From Armatimonadota bacterium (lineage in GTDB: Bacteria; Armatimonadota; Fimbriimonadia; Fimbriimonadales; Fimbriimonadaceae), in NCBI GenBank assembly GCA_037138755.1, contig JBAXHT010000001.1:653805-717804 (forward strand): DNA of 64,000 bases. Reading direction: 5' to 3'. Of the stretch, positions 52,756 through 60,949 are shown piece by piece; within the stretch, counting starts at the first letter, position 1; the number at the start of each line of letters is the position of its first letter. Made by a program: the position numbers and the translations under genes. Below the pieces are notes generated by a model that did no database searches, was not told the DNA's origin, and saw only the letters and a program-made list of their open reading frames with translations.

Positions 52756-53574
52756 ATGTCTGAGCGAAGACAGCCTTCTAGCATCGACCGATTCTTCTGG
52801 ACTCGTGGGGTCGGGCTGTTCGGTTACGTCCGAAATCCAATGGCTTTGGGATTCCTGATCGCTTCGATTTCCACACTCGGCCTCGGTTCCTGCATGACAG
52901 CAATCTCGTTTGCTAGTGGCGGCAAAATGCCAATTGCAGTAGGCATCGTCAACATCCTTGTCGCTCTGGTGTTCGGTGGAATCTCGTTTTGGGCCGGGCG
53001 CCGGGCGAAGAACATACCAACCACAGAAGTCCGGCTTTCATCGCAAGCCAGAGGGTTGCTCACACGAATTGGGCAGCACATCGGTTGGCATGACACCAGC
53101 CACGACTGGGATTGGGCAGGCGGGCAAGCCGGGAACTTCTTGGTAGGCTTGTTCGGCAACAAAACTGCCGCGAACGTGATGGCCGCCCCGGCCGCCGCTC
53201 TGTTGGAGAACGCTTGTTCCGAGTACAACCGAGTCTGGGGTTTGCTCAAAATCGCTGATGGATCAACGGGGAGAGCCAAGCAACTCGTACCGCAGATGCG
53301 AGTTGCCGCTGATGAGGCAATGATTAGTATCCTGAACCAGGTCTCACTATTGGACAAAGCTCCGGAGACTCAAGGAACTATAAACGCCCAGACAGGGCAG
53401 CAAACTGGCAAGCTCAAGGAGCTTGCAGATCACCTAGAGGCAATGCTCTCTGAGCCAGCTTCTATCGCAGACCGGCTGGTGTCATCAAACGTCATGGATG
53501 GGGTTCTGGACAACCTGAGAATGGAGCGGATCGCAAACGACGAACTCCGAGACTTCAACTCCACAAACAACTAA
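52756..53574 (+). CDS. membrane protein of unknown function
   Basis: 272 residues. Two membrane helices lie near residues 32-50 and 58-76 (FLIASISTLGLGSCMTAISFA, IAVGIVNILVALVFGGISFWAG). The C-terminal 190 residues are soluble, Ala-rich and helical, with an Asn/Ala-rich segment NFLVGLFGNKTAANVMAAPAAALLENACSEYNRV. No known family. It probably shares a transcript with DUF454. Its 3' end overlaps the convergent ATPase gene by 20 bases. Confidence 0.7.
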   Translation: MSERRQPSSIDRFFWTRGVGLFGYVRNPMALGFLIASISTLGLGSCMTAISFASGGKMPIAVGIVNILVALVFGGISFWAGRRAKNIPTTEVRLSSQARGLLTRIGQHIGWHDTSHDWDWAGGQAGNFLVGLFGNKTAANVMAAPAAALLENACSEYNRVWGLLKIADGSTGRAKQLVPQMRVAADEAMISILNQVSLLDKAPETQGTINAQTGQQTGKLKELADHLEAMLSEPASIADRLVSSNVMDGVLDNLRMERIANDELRDFNSTNN

Positions 53575-54769
53575 TCGGGACGGCGTGGATGTCGCTCGTC
53601 AGGGCTTTGGCCTCGGTTCCGGTGTGGAGCCAGATTCCCCTGTGCCACTTGTCACCCACGACTTCTTTGACGTAACTCAGCCGCTCCAGAGATTGCGGAC
53701 TGGGAACCGCTTGGTCTTGGAAGTCGATGGCAACGATCCGTCCGTCTCGGGCTTCGATCAAAAAAGGTATCTCCTTGTTCTTCACCGTCCTCATATGAAA
53801 CAGCTCTGCGCTGACCTCTGCGGTCTGAATGAGACGCAGGAGTTCATTAGCGAGGAACGTCTCAAGCATCGCGGCTCGTAGGTCACCTGGTCGAGTGAGT
53901 TGCTTTTCGTCAACCTGGTTCAGATGGCAAGCGAGGCCAGTGTCGACCAGGTACGCCTTCGGCGTTCGGGCGAGCTTTACTTCGGCATCCGCCGACCATG
54001 CCGGCACACTCCGAATGAGATAGAGAGCCTTGAGAAGGTCGACGTAGCGCGTGATCGACGTGTGAGGCAGATTTGTTTCACGGCTGAGCCCACTCAAGTT
54101 GAGCGGAGTTCCGGACCGTGCGGCCAGCAGGCGAAGGAGCTTTGGGAGCTGGGTGAGGCCATCGATGTTCGCGAGGTCGCGTACGTCGCGGTCGAGAAGA
54201 GTTCGGATGTAGGATTGGAACCAGGGGTCTCTTCTTTTCGCGGGCCGTTGGGCAGGTTCAGGGTAGCCACCACGAGTGATACGCTCTTCGAGCTTAACGA
54301 AGTCTTGACGACTTTCCAAGACTTGAGGGTTGTCGAAAACGTCATCGACCCAGTTGTAAGTGTGGCCCTCCAGTTCGCATTGGGAGAGGGGTTGGAGGTC
54401 AATGATTTCCATCCTTCCGGCGAGTGAATCTGCCACTTTTGGGAGGAGCAGAACGTTAGCCGAGCCAGTGAGAATGTACGATCCGGGCTTCCTGGCTTTG
54501 TCGACGGCAAGCTTCAATGGTAGGAACAAACCCGGTGCTCGCTGGATCTCGTCGATGATGAGCGGGGCCGGGTGGGAATGGAGAAAATCTGCCGGGTTGT
54601 TCGTGGCGTGTGCCAGAAAGACGGGGTCGTCCAGCGTCACGTACTCTCGCCCTTCGCCGAACTTAGTGGCGAGGGTCGATTTGCCGCACTGCCGTGGTCC
54701 GACAATGATCACTACCGGTGTATCTTGGAGCGCGTCCGCGACCGTCCGCTCAGCCATCCTTGGAAACAT
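53555..54769 (-). CDS. AAA ATPase with DUF4143 domain
   Basis: 404 residues. Walker A GPRQCGKST at residues 24-32, Walker B PLIIDEIQRAP near residue 78, arginine-containing sensor region GSANVLLLPKVADSLAGRMEII, then a winged-helix segment (LLAARSGTPLNLSGLSRETNLPHTSITRYVDLLKALY) and the DUF4143 C-terminal nuclease-like domain (FHMRTVKNKEIPFLIEARDGRIVAIDF). The function is unknown; such proteins are common single-gene accessory ATPases. The longest frame starts at 54847, but ATG 54769 lies 6 bases after a perfect TATAAT. Confidence 0.9.
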   Translation of the reverse strand: MFPRMAERTVADALQDTPVVIIVGPRQCGKSTLATKFGEGREYVTLDDPVFLAHATNNPADFLHSHPAPLIIDEIQRAPGLFLPLKLAVDKARKPGSYILTGSANVLLLPKVADSLAGRMEIIDLQPLSQCELEGHTYNWVDDVFDNPQVLESRQDFVKLEERITRGGYPEPAQRPAKRRDPWFQSYIRTLLDRDVRDLANIDGLTQLPKLLRLLAARSGTPLNLSGLSRETNLPHTSITRYVDLLKALYLIRSVPAWSADAEVKLARTPKAYLVDTGLACHLNQVDEKQLTRPGDLRAAMLETFLANELLRLIQTAEVSAELFHMRTVKNKEIPFLIEARDGRIVAIDFQDQAVPSPQSLERLSYVKEVVGDKWHRGIWLHTGTEAKALTSDIHAVPISCLWS

Positions 54770-54775
54770 TTCACG

Positions 54776-54781
54776 ATTATA
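54776..54781 (-). promoter_or_regulatory. -10 element of the AAA ATPase gene, leaderless
   Basis: A perfect TATAAT on the minus strand ends 6 bases before ATG 54769. The region 17 bases further upstream lies inside a 12-base inverted repeat. Confidence 0.6.
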
Positions 54782-54786
54782 CCAAC

Positions 54787-54815
54787 AATAATTCCCCACA
54801 AAATGGGGAATTATT
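54787..54815. promoter_or_regulatory. 12-base perfect inverted repeat, candidate shared operator
   Basis: AATAATTCCCCA (54787-54798) and TGGGGAATTATT (54804-54815) are exact inverses with a 5-base spacer. It lies between the divergent ATPase and hydrolase genes and covers where both -35 regions should be. Divergent flanking genes argue against a terminator. Confidence 0.6.
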
Positions 54816-54824
54816 TCTACTCGG

Positions 54825-54830
54825 TAAACT
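54825..54830 (+). promoter_or_regulatory. -10 element of the alpha/beta hydrolase gene, leaderless
   Basis: TAAACT ends 6 bases before the GTG start at 54837. The -35 region falls inside the inverted repeat at 54787-54815. Confidence 0.5.
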
Positions 54831-54836
54831 AGAGCC

Positions 54837-55601
54837 GTGACCTCCAAAGAAGCCTACGAGCTGTTCATGACGCCTCCGCCTCAATCGCCAAGGGCGAGAC
54901 GGGAGCAGGAGTTGCTCGCCCGAGGCGAACCTTTGGGGTTAGTAGTACAAGGTCACCGGTTGCAGGGTCGAGCCTGGGGCAGCGGCAGAAACGTCCTCGT
55001 CCAACACGGCTGGGGATCGCGGGGAACCGCAATGTGGGCCTTCGTTAAGGCACTTGAACCGCATTTTCGAGTGATTGCTCTCGACGCTCCGGGCCACGGG
55101 GATAGCGAAGGCACCCGCTCAAACATGTTTCTCTTCGCCCACACTATTCATCAGGTCAGTGAGCATTTCGGCCCGCTCCATGCGATTGTGGCTCACTCGA
55201 TTGCCGCCGCCGCAACGCCTAAAGCAACGTCCTTGGGAGCAAATGCCGACCGTTTTGTGCTGATCTCGGCGAGAAATGAACTTGTCGACTTTCTGACCAG
55301 ATTCTTTGAACTCTCAGAGATCGACTCAGGTCTCTCACCGGAGGTCCATCAACACTGGAAGGACGAGTTCGGCTGGGACTCGGTCGTTGCCGCTACGCCA
55401 AGCCTGATTGCCCCAAGCATTCGAAAGCCCGCACTCATCATCCACGACGAAGAAGATGAAGATATCAACGTGAGCGAAGCGCACACCTTACATGCGGCCT
55501 GGCCCGGGTCCGAGCTAGTGATCACCCAAGGCCTGGGTCATGTTCGCATCACTCGCTCGGCAGAAGTTGCCGAGCGCGTGCGCGAGTTTCTACTTGCCTA
55601 G
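54837..55601 (+). CDS. alpha/beta hydrolase
   Basis: 254 residues, GTG start. VLVQHGWGSRGTAMW is the oxyanion-hole strand, the nucleophile elbow is AHSIA (Ser in the usual position but both flanking Gly replaced by Ala), the acid Asp is in IIHDEEDEDI and the His in GLGHVRI. It hydrolyses an unknown ester or amide. Its 3' end overlaps the convergent amidohydrolase gene by 12 bases. Confidence 0.85.
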   Translation: MTSKEAYELFMTPPPQSPRARREQELLARGEPLGLVVQGHRLQGRAWGSGRNVLVQHGWGSRGTAMWAFVKALEPHFRVIALDAPGHGDSEGTRSNMFLFAHTIHQVSEHFGPLHAIVAHSIAAAATPKATSLGANADRFVLISARNELVDFLTRFFELSEIDSGLSPEVHQHWKDEFGWDSVVAATPSLIAPSIRKPALIIHDEEDEDINVSEAHTLHAAWPGSELVITQGLGHVRITRSAEVAERVREFLLA

Positions 55602-58250
55602 ACGCTGCGAATACTTATCTCGAAGCATCGTGTGCTTACTGGTCAGCGGCCTTGGCTGACCGCTGATGAATACGTATCGCATGGTCGATGTGACGTCGAG
55701 CGGATCGCCGTCGGTAACGATTAGGTTCGCAATCTTGCCCTTTTCGACCGAGCCGAGGCGATCTGAAACTCCAAACATCTCGGCTGGCCACAGGGTCAGA
55801 GACTTAAGGGCGTCCTGCCGCGAAAGACCGTAGGCGAGGTGCATCCCGACCCGTAGCGGGAGCATCATAACGTTTGATCCTTCTCCGCTGGAAAAGGCAA
55901 ACTTGACGCCAGCCTTGGCAAGCATCGCTGATCGCACATAAGGCGTGTCGTAAGGATCCCAAGCGTTGCTCACTGAGTTTGCGCCCAACGTGCTCTTTCC
56001 AGCAACCGGAAGAATAACGGGAATTCCGCTCTCCTTCAGAATGGCGGTCTCCTTCCAAGCCTCGGTCGCGCCAGTCAGGACGGCCTTCAGTCGATACTTC
56101 TGAGCAAATGCAACTGCTGAGCGGATCGCCGATGCGCTGGAGGCAGATAGCACAACCGGCTTTTGGCCGAGCACATAAGGAAGCATTGCTTCGTACTTGA
56201 GGTTAAGGGGAGTGGAGGGCTCGACTCGCCGTTCTCGCATGTAAGCAATCGCCTTATCGAACTGGCCCTCGACCGCACGGTCGATCTGAGTGTTACTTGC
56301 GGAGGTGCCTTGGACGGCTCCGCCAAGGAACTCGTACCACTGTTCAAGCTGATTTCGGGTGAGATGCGCGTCTCCCTGCTTTGGCGCCCCCCCGAAGAGT
56401 GCCGAAGAGTCGATCTCGTCGCAAAGATCGAATTCCATCTGCGAGCGTCCGGCAGAGAAGTTGACGATCAGCGCGGCCTTGCGCTCCACGCCGAACTCCT
56501 CAGTCGTGTACCCGTCAGTGTTGATCACCGCGCCTTGGCCCGAGAACGAGCCTCCGCTTGGGGCTGAGAAGCAGTTGGTGACTCCGTTAAATTTGGCGGG
56601 GCCAAAGTGAGCGCTCTCGCACCAGAGGTTGGTCAGAGAATCTAACTCCGGATTAAAAACCCCAAACTCGCGGTTGTCGTTCATCACCGGGATCGGGCTG
56701 ATTTCCATCAATCCGATGGACGAATTTGCGTCAAAGAAGCCGGGGAACACGTGCTGTCCTCGGGCACTGATGACGCTGGCACCTGCGGGAATCTTCACCG
56801 ACTTACCGACGGCGGTGATCTTTCCATTCTCGATCACCACCGAGCCATCGGTGATGTCTTCACCGCTGATCGTGTGGATTGTGGCTCCCTGAATGACGTA
56901 CGAAGTCGACTTTCGAGGAAGGCTGGTGCCTTCCCAGTTGTTCATCTTTCGGTCCAGGTGCTGCTTAGCTGTCGAGGTCTTGTCGATCCCAAATGCGTCT
57001 CTGCGCTCGAAGAACACGTCACCTTCGATCATCGTCATCACGCACTTGGCTTGCGTACTGAGTGGCGTGCCATCCCAGATCGCAATATCCGCGTCCTTCC
57101 CGGGTTCGAGCGAGCCGGTCCGATGGTCGATTCCGAGCTCTCTCGCGGGGTTGATCGTGATCGTTTGGAGAGCCTGCTCCTCGGTGAGTCCCCCAAAGCG
57201 AATGGTCTTCCCGGCGTCGACATTGAGCGAAGTCGTTCCGGAGAGTCCGTCGGTGTTGATCGAGACGTTGACTCCCGCCTTCTGACAGATCCAGGCGTTC
57301 CAAGGGATGCAGTCGTAGCCTTCTTGCTTAAAGCTCCATTCGTCGCTGAAGATCGATATCCCGACCTTCGCTTTCGCAAGCTCGGGTGCGATCTTATACG
57401 CTTCAAGGGCGTGCTGCATGGCGCCGATCTTGAAGCCGAACTCCTGCGAGAGCCGAACCATCATTAGCATCTCATCGCTGCGATAGCTGTGGCACTGGAT
57501 CCAGATCTTTCGATCGAGAATGTCGCTCAGAGTCTCCAGACGGAGGTCCCTTCGCGGTTTGACCTTGGTCTTCCCTGAGTTGAAGTCTGACCATGCAGAC
57601 TTGTACTTCTTCGCCTCATTGAAGCCGTTTCGGTAAACCTGCTCCTGACCCATTCGGGTGTTGGGATAACGGGTTGAGTTGTTTGACGACTTCCGAGTGA
57701 CGTTCTCGCCAAGCGCAAACTTGATCATTCGCGGAGCATCGGGGATCGGTGCTTCGGTAGCAGAGCGGCCGTACTTGTACTTCAGAACCATGCTCTGTCC
57801 ACCAATGTTGTTGGCTGAGCCGTGAAGCACCATCGCCGAAGTGTGCCCGCTGGCGAGGGCGGTCCAAACGTTGATTCCGCTCAGGTTGAGCACATCGCCT
57901 ATCCGAACTTCTCCGGTGATGCTTTCAGAGCCCTCGTTAGTACCATCTGCACCACGGTGGGAGTGCCCATCAATGATTCCGGGGACGACCACTTTGCCAG
58001 TCGCGTCGATCACCTTGGTACCGGCAGGAGCGGTGAGGCCGCGCCCGATCCGGATGATTTTTCCGTTCTGGACGAGTACATCGGTGTTGTCAAAGCTACC
58101 CTTGGTGGCGGTCATGACTCGCCCGCCTTTGATCAAGCAGTTGCCGCTCGTGACGGTGGATGGCTTGCGGTGAGCTTCAAGCTCAATTGGGAACTGTTGG
58201 GCACTGGCAAGCGAGCCGAGCATCAGGGCGAGAAGCGAGAAGTGCTTCAC
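55590..58250 (-). CDS. secreted protein with two tandem amidohydrolase domains
   Basis: 886 residues with a signal peptide (MKHFSLLALMLGSLASA). The first domain (about 40-440) keeps metal ligands: His-x-His in GIIDGHSHRG, His in IWIQCHSYRSDE, His in GAMQHALEAYK and Asp in NTDGLSG. The second domain (about 460-886) repeats the fold, but its matching segment is VFPGFFDANSSIGL, with no His-x-His, so it is probably non-catalytic. It may cleave amides or cyclic compounds outside the cell. It overlaps the next gene by 4 bases. Confidence 0.87.
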   Translation of the reverse strand: MKHFSLLALMLGSLASAQQFPIELEAHRKPSTVTSGNCLIKGGRVMTATKGSFDNTDVLVQNGKIIRIGRGLTAPAGTKVIDATGKVVVPGIIDGHSHRGADGTNEGSESITGEVRIGDVLNLSGINVWTALASGHTSAMVLHGSANNIGGQSMVLKYKYGRSATEAPIPDAPRMIKFALGENVTRKSSNNSTRYPNTRMGQEQVYRNGFNEAKKYKSAWSDFNSGKTKVKPRRDLRLETLSDILDRKIWIQCHSYRSDEMLMMVRLSQEFGFKIGAMQHALEAYKIAPELAKAKVGISIFSDEWSFKQEGYDCIPWNAWICQKAGVNVSINTDGLSGTTSLNVDAGKTIRFGGLTEEQALQTITINPARELGIDHRTGSLEPGKDADIAIWDGTPLSTQAKCVMTMIEGDVFFERRDAFGIDKTSTAKQHLDRKMNNWEGTSLPRKSTSYVIQGATIHTISGEDITDGSVVIENGKITAVGKSVKIPAGASVISARGQHVFPGFFDANSSIGLMEISPIPVMNDNREFGVFNPELDSLTNLWCESAHFGPAKFNGVTNCFSAPSGGSFSGQGAVINTDGYTTEEFGVERKAALIVNFSAGRSQMEFDLCDEIDSSALFGGAPKQGDAHLTRNQLEQWYEFLGGAVQGTSASNTQIDRAVEGQFDKAIAYMRERRVEPSTPLNLKYEAMLPYVLGQKPVVLSASSASAIRSAVAFAQKYRLKAVLTGATEAWKETAILKESGIPVILPVAGKSTLGANSVSNAWDPYDTPYVRSAMLAKAGVKFAFSSGEGSNVMMLPLRVGMHLAYGLSRQDALKSLTLWPAEMFGVSDRLGSVEKGKIANLIVTDGDPLDVTSTMRYVFISGQPRPLTSKHTMLRDKYSQRLGK

Positions 58251-59530
58251 TTCGCACCTCCCTTGGTCGGGTCAACAATTGGGGTTCCGGCGATCCAAAG
58301 ACCCTCCACTTTGCTTGTTTCACTTTCCATTGGGCCACTCATCAGGACGAGATTTGCCATTTTTCCGACTTCGACGGTGCCGAGTTGGGAGTCTAAGCCG
58401 AATATTTTTGCGGGATTGATCGTCATTGCTTTGAGGGCATCGTCGACCGGGAGGCCGTTCTTGATAAGGACCCGGATGTTCTTGAGGAAGTCGCCAGGCG
58501 AAGTCCCGGAGCTGAACGCAACGGGGATTCCGGCCCGGAAGAGCTTCGTCGGAGCGGAAATCTGTTCTTTCCAGCGGTCAAATCTTTCCTGTTTGAACTC
58601 CGTAGGAGTTCGATCAGCGGGGGCAACCGTGTCCTTGTCAGGTTCCACCGAAGGGGCATCATTGTAATCGACCATCAGCAGAACCGCAGCCTTCGATTTG
58701 GTCAAGGTCGGGATTGTCTTGTAAGCATCGCGTCCACCGGCGATCATGAAGGGAAAGCTGAACTCGGCGGCAATGCGAGCGGATCGATCGATCTCGCGGT
58801 CAAGACTGACTTCAAATACCCCGGCCCGCTTTCCGGTCATAAGTGGGCCGAGGTCGGTCAGAGCCTTGAGGTTGTCCTTCGGGGAGCCGACATCGACTCC
58901 TTCGGCGGTGCTTTTTGCATCGGCCAGTACTTGCCGCATCAGAGCGATGACGCCCAAGATATTAGAAGGATAACCCTCTCCCGAGCCCCCGCGGTAGGAC
59001 ATCCCAAAGGGTCCATCCGGGTTGATGATTCGGTCTTTGGCTGTTGATGGAAGGAGGTTGACGATCGCTCCTGCGCCCCGGATAGAGCCTTTGTTTGGTG
59101 CGAGAAACGCTGTGGTTACCCCGTTCTCGTAGAGGCTAGAGTCCTTCTCAAAGTCGAGAAGCGAGGCGGCGGAATAGTCTGAGTAGATGCCTTTGCGATT
59201 CCCGGCCCACATGTAGGGCGGGGCGGTGGTATTGGTTTCTGGTCGCCCTTCTTGCTTAGGTTCAGGAGCTGATTTTTGGAGGCGAGTCGAGTAGGCGTCG
59301 ATGAAGCCAGGATAGAGAAACTTGCCCTTTCCGGAGATTTTGGTTGGGTTGCCAGAAAGATTGAGGATGTTGCCGACCGCCAAGATTTTCCCGTCAGCGA
59401 CGAGAACGCTCTGGTTTTCAAGGGTTCTGCCGTCGCCGACTTTGACGGTGACATCGGTGATAACTGTGATTCCGCTTTGGGCCACCGCAACAACTGGCGC
59501 AATGCAAACCAGTACCGGAAATAATCGCAT
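58247..59530 (-). CDS. secreted amidohydrolase-like protein lacking His-x-His
   Basis: 427 residues with a signal peptide (MRLFPVLVCIAPVVAVAQ). The fold begins as an amidohydrolase (VLVADGKILAVGNI, KFLYPGFIDAYSTRLQKS), but the expected His-x-His after GFID is replaced by Tyr-Ser. The C-terminal block INPAKIFGLDSQLGTVEVGKMANLVLMSG is normal. It is probably a non-catalytic or altered partner of the next gene, with which it is coupled. ATG 59530 follows TAAACT by 7 bases; the frame is open to 59875. Confidence 0.85.
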   Translation of the reverse strand: MRLFPVLVCIAPVVAVAQSGITVITDVTVKVGDGRTLENQSVLVADGKILAVGNILNLSGNPTKISGKGKFLYPGFIDAYSTRLQKSAPEPKQEGRPETNTTAPPYMWAGNRKGIYSDYSAASLLDFEKDSSLYENGVTTAFLAPNKGSIRGAGAIVNLLPSTAKDRIINPDGPFGMSYRGGSGEGYPSNILGVIALMRQVLADAKSTAEGVDVGSPKDNLKALTDLGPLMTGKRAGVFEVSLDREIDRSARIAAEFSFPFMIAGGRDAYKTIPTLTKSKAAVLLMVDYNDAPSVEPDKDTVAPADRTPTEFKQERFDRWKEQISAPTKLFRAGIPVAFSSGTSPGDFLKNIRVLIKNGLPVDDALKAMTINPAKIFGLDSQLGTVEVGKMANLVLMSGPMESETSKVEGLWIAGTPIVDPTKGGAK

Positions 59531-59577
59531 GACGGGCAGTTTAGCCAGCCATCTATCCGAAAATCTAGGGAATCTGG

Positions 59578-59621
59578 TTGACACTTGTGCGTTTGTACGT
59601 TGATATAATGGGCGAGTACAA
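59578..59621 (+). promoter_or_regulatory. promoter and possible operator of the Panacea pair
   Basis: TTGACA at 59578-59583 faces GATATA (59602-59607, 18-base spacer) and the overlapping TATAAT (59604-59609, 20-base spacer). TTGTAC (59593-59598) and GTACAA (59616-59621) are inverse half-sites flanking the -10. A leader of about 25 bases would precede ATG 59642. Confidence 0.55.
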
Positions 59622-59641
59622 TTCGTCCAACAATAAAGAAC

Positions 59642-60208
59642 ATGTTTGATCCGCTGCTTCCTGCTAACACGATCGTCCAATGGCACTTGGAGCAAATGGT
59701 GACGGTAACACCTCTTAGGGTCCAGAAGGTTCTGTATTACTCTCACGGTTGGCATCTGGCACTCGCTGGCTACCCAATGGTTTCCTCCCCGATGGAGGCT
59801 TGGACATGGGGTCCTGTTAACCCTCGGGTTTACGCCGCTTTTGAGAGATACAGCAAAGATGAACCTATTCGGCATCTCGCTTTTCGCGAGAACGGTGAAT
59901 CTAGAAAACTTGAGGATGAGTCAAACGAGCACTCCAGATACGCGGCATCGCTCGCTCGAGCGGTGTGTGACTCTCTGAAGGGCATGAGTGATACTGCACT
60001 CTTTGAGTCCACTCATGAAGAGGGGACACCTTGGGAGGTCGCCGTCAGAGATTTTACGGCAGAGTTTCAACGACCCCCGGAGCCTTGGGACCACGAAGCC
60101 ATTTCGAATGCGAAGATAAAGCACTTCTTTGCCGCACAATTGAATAATTCAAGTGGAGAAACGGCGGCGGTCAACTCATCATCCAGGAGCGACTCAAGCT
60201 CAAGATGA
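59642..60208 (+). CDS. Panacea-domain (DUF4065) protein, candidate antitoxin
   Basis: 188 residues. VTPLRVQKVLYYSHGWHLALAGYPMVSSPMEAWTWGPVNPRVYAAFERY is the Panacea/DUF4065 signature at residues 20-70. In SocA and PanA proteins this domain neutralises, or helps degrade, very different toxins encoded beside it. The last 25 residues are Ser-rich. The next gene overlaps by 4 bases (ATGATGA), the usual layout of toxin-antitoxin pairs. Confidence 0.85.
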   Translation: MFDPLLPANTIVQWHLEQMVTVTPLRVQKVLYYSHGWHLALAGYPMVSSPMEAWTWGPVNPRVYAAFERYSKDEPIRHLAFRENGESRKLEDESNEHSRYAASLARAVCDSLKGMSDTALFESTHEEGTPWEVAVRDFTAEFQRPPEPWDHEAISNAKIKHFFAAQLNNSSGETAAVNSSSRSDSSSR

Positions 60209-60927
60209 TGAGCGGGTCACCATTCGGAACCGGTGGTCCCCCTCAAGGTGCTGGAAATCCGCCAGCGCTCCCCTCTGATCCGCCAATGAATCCTGATCAG
60301 GATGATCTGCGGGGTGCGAATAGTGGTCAAGAAGGACGGGTTGATACTCCGTTCGGACTCCTGAGCCGACTCATTCTGGATAAAGGAGATAATCTTCGTA
60401 TACGGGAGTTTTCCTTTTTATTGGCACTTCTGCTAGTTTTTGGAATTCTTCTCTATGACAACAATTTGGGGCGGTTGCAAACCTACTCGAGTGGCATTCG
60501 CTCACTCTACAAGATAATTGCAAGCGGTGCCATTTTTGGATTCGTCGGTTTACTCTATTTGTCGCTATCTGATCATCGATTCAAATTCAACTGGAATCTG
60601 CTCTGTCGATTGGGATTGTTTGGACTGTTACTGATTTCTTCGCTCAAGTACGGCGTCCCCATCTTCAAAAGTCAGTTTGCTACGGATTCAAGAAGCGGTT
60701 TACACGATGCATCCTGGAAGGAAAGCGTCCGGGTACTGTCTGAAATGCACTACCAAGCGGACGTGTCCAAGGCACGTCAAAGACTGGCGGAAGTAGAGCA
60801 GACTCCAAAGTCTTCTGTGCACACCGAGGTCGCTCGACAAGAGATGGTCATGAGAGCCAAAGTGATCTATTCTCAAGACATCTCAGAAGCGATGCTAGAG
60901 AAGTCCGAGCGCGAAGCCAATTTGTGA
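60205..60927 (+). CDS. membrane protein, candidate toxin of the Panacea pair
   Basis: 240 residues. Residues 1-45 are Pro/Gly-rich and acidic. Three membrane helices follow near residues 70-85, 105-122 and 130-148 (SFLLALLLVFGILLY, IIASGAIFGFVGLLYLSL, LCRLGLFGLLLISSL). The last 85 residues are charged and helical (SKARQRLAEVEQTPKSSV). No known family. Coupling to a Panacea gene suggests the toxin side of the pair, acting at the membrane, but this is inference; it may instead be a membrane sensor. Confidence 0.65.
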   Translation: MMSGSPFGTGGPPQGAGNPPALPSDPPMNPDQDDLRGANSGQEGRVDTPFGLLSRLILDKGDNLRIREFSFLLALLLVFGILLYDNNLGRLQTYSSGIRSLYKIIASGAIFGFVGLLYLSLSDHRFKFNWNLLCRLGLFGLLLISSLKYGVPIFKSQFATDSRSGLHDASWKESVRVLSEMHYQADVSKARQRLAEVEQTPKSSVHTEVARQEMVMRAKVIYSQDISEAMLEKSEREANL

Positions 60928-60949
60928 ATCCGATGTTAATACCGCATCG

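Noticed and set aside
54787-54815. Rho-independent terminator at the inverted repeat
   Set aside because: Both flanking genes start here and point away, so no transcript needs to end at this site.
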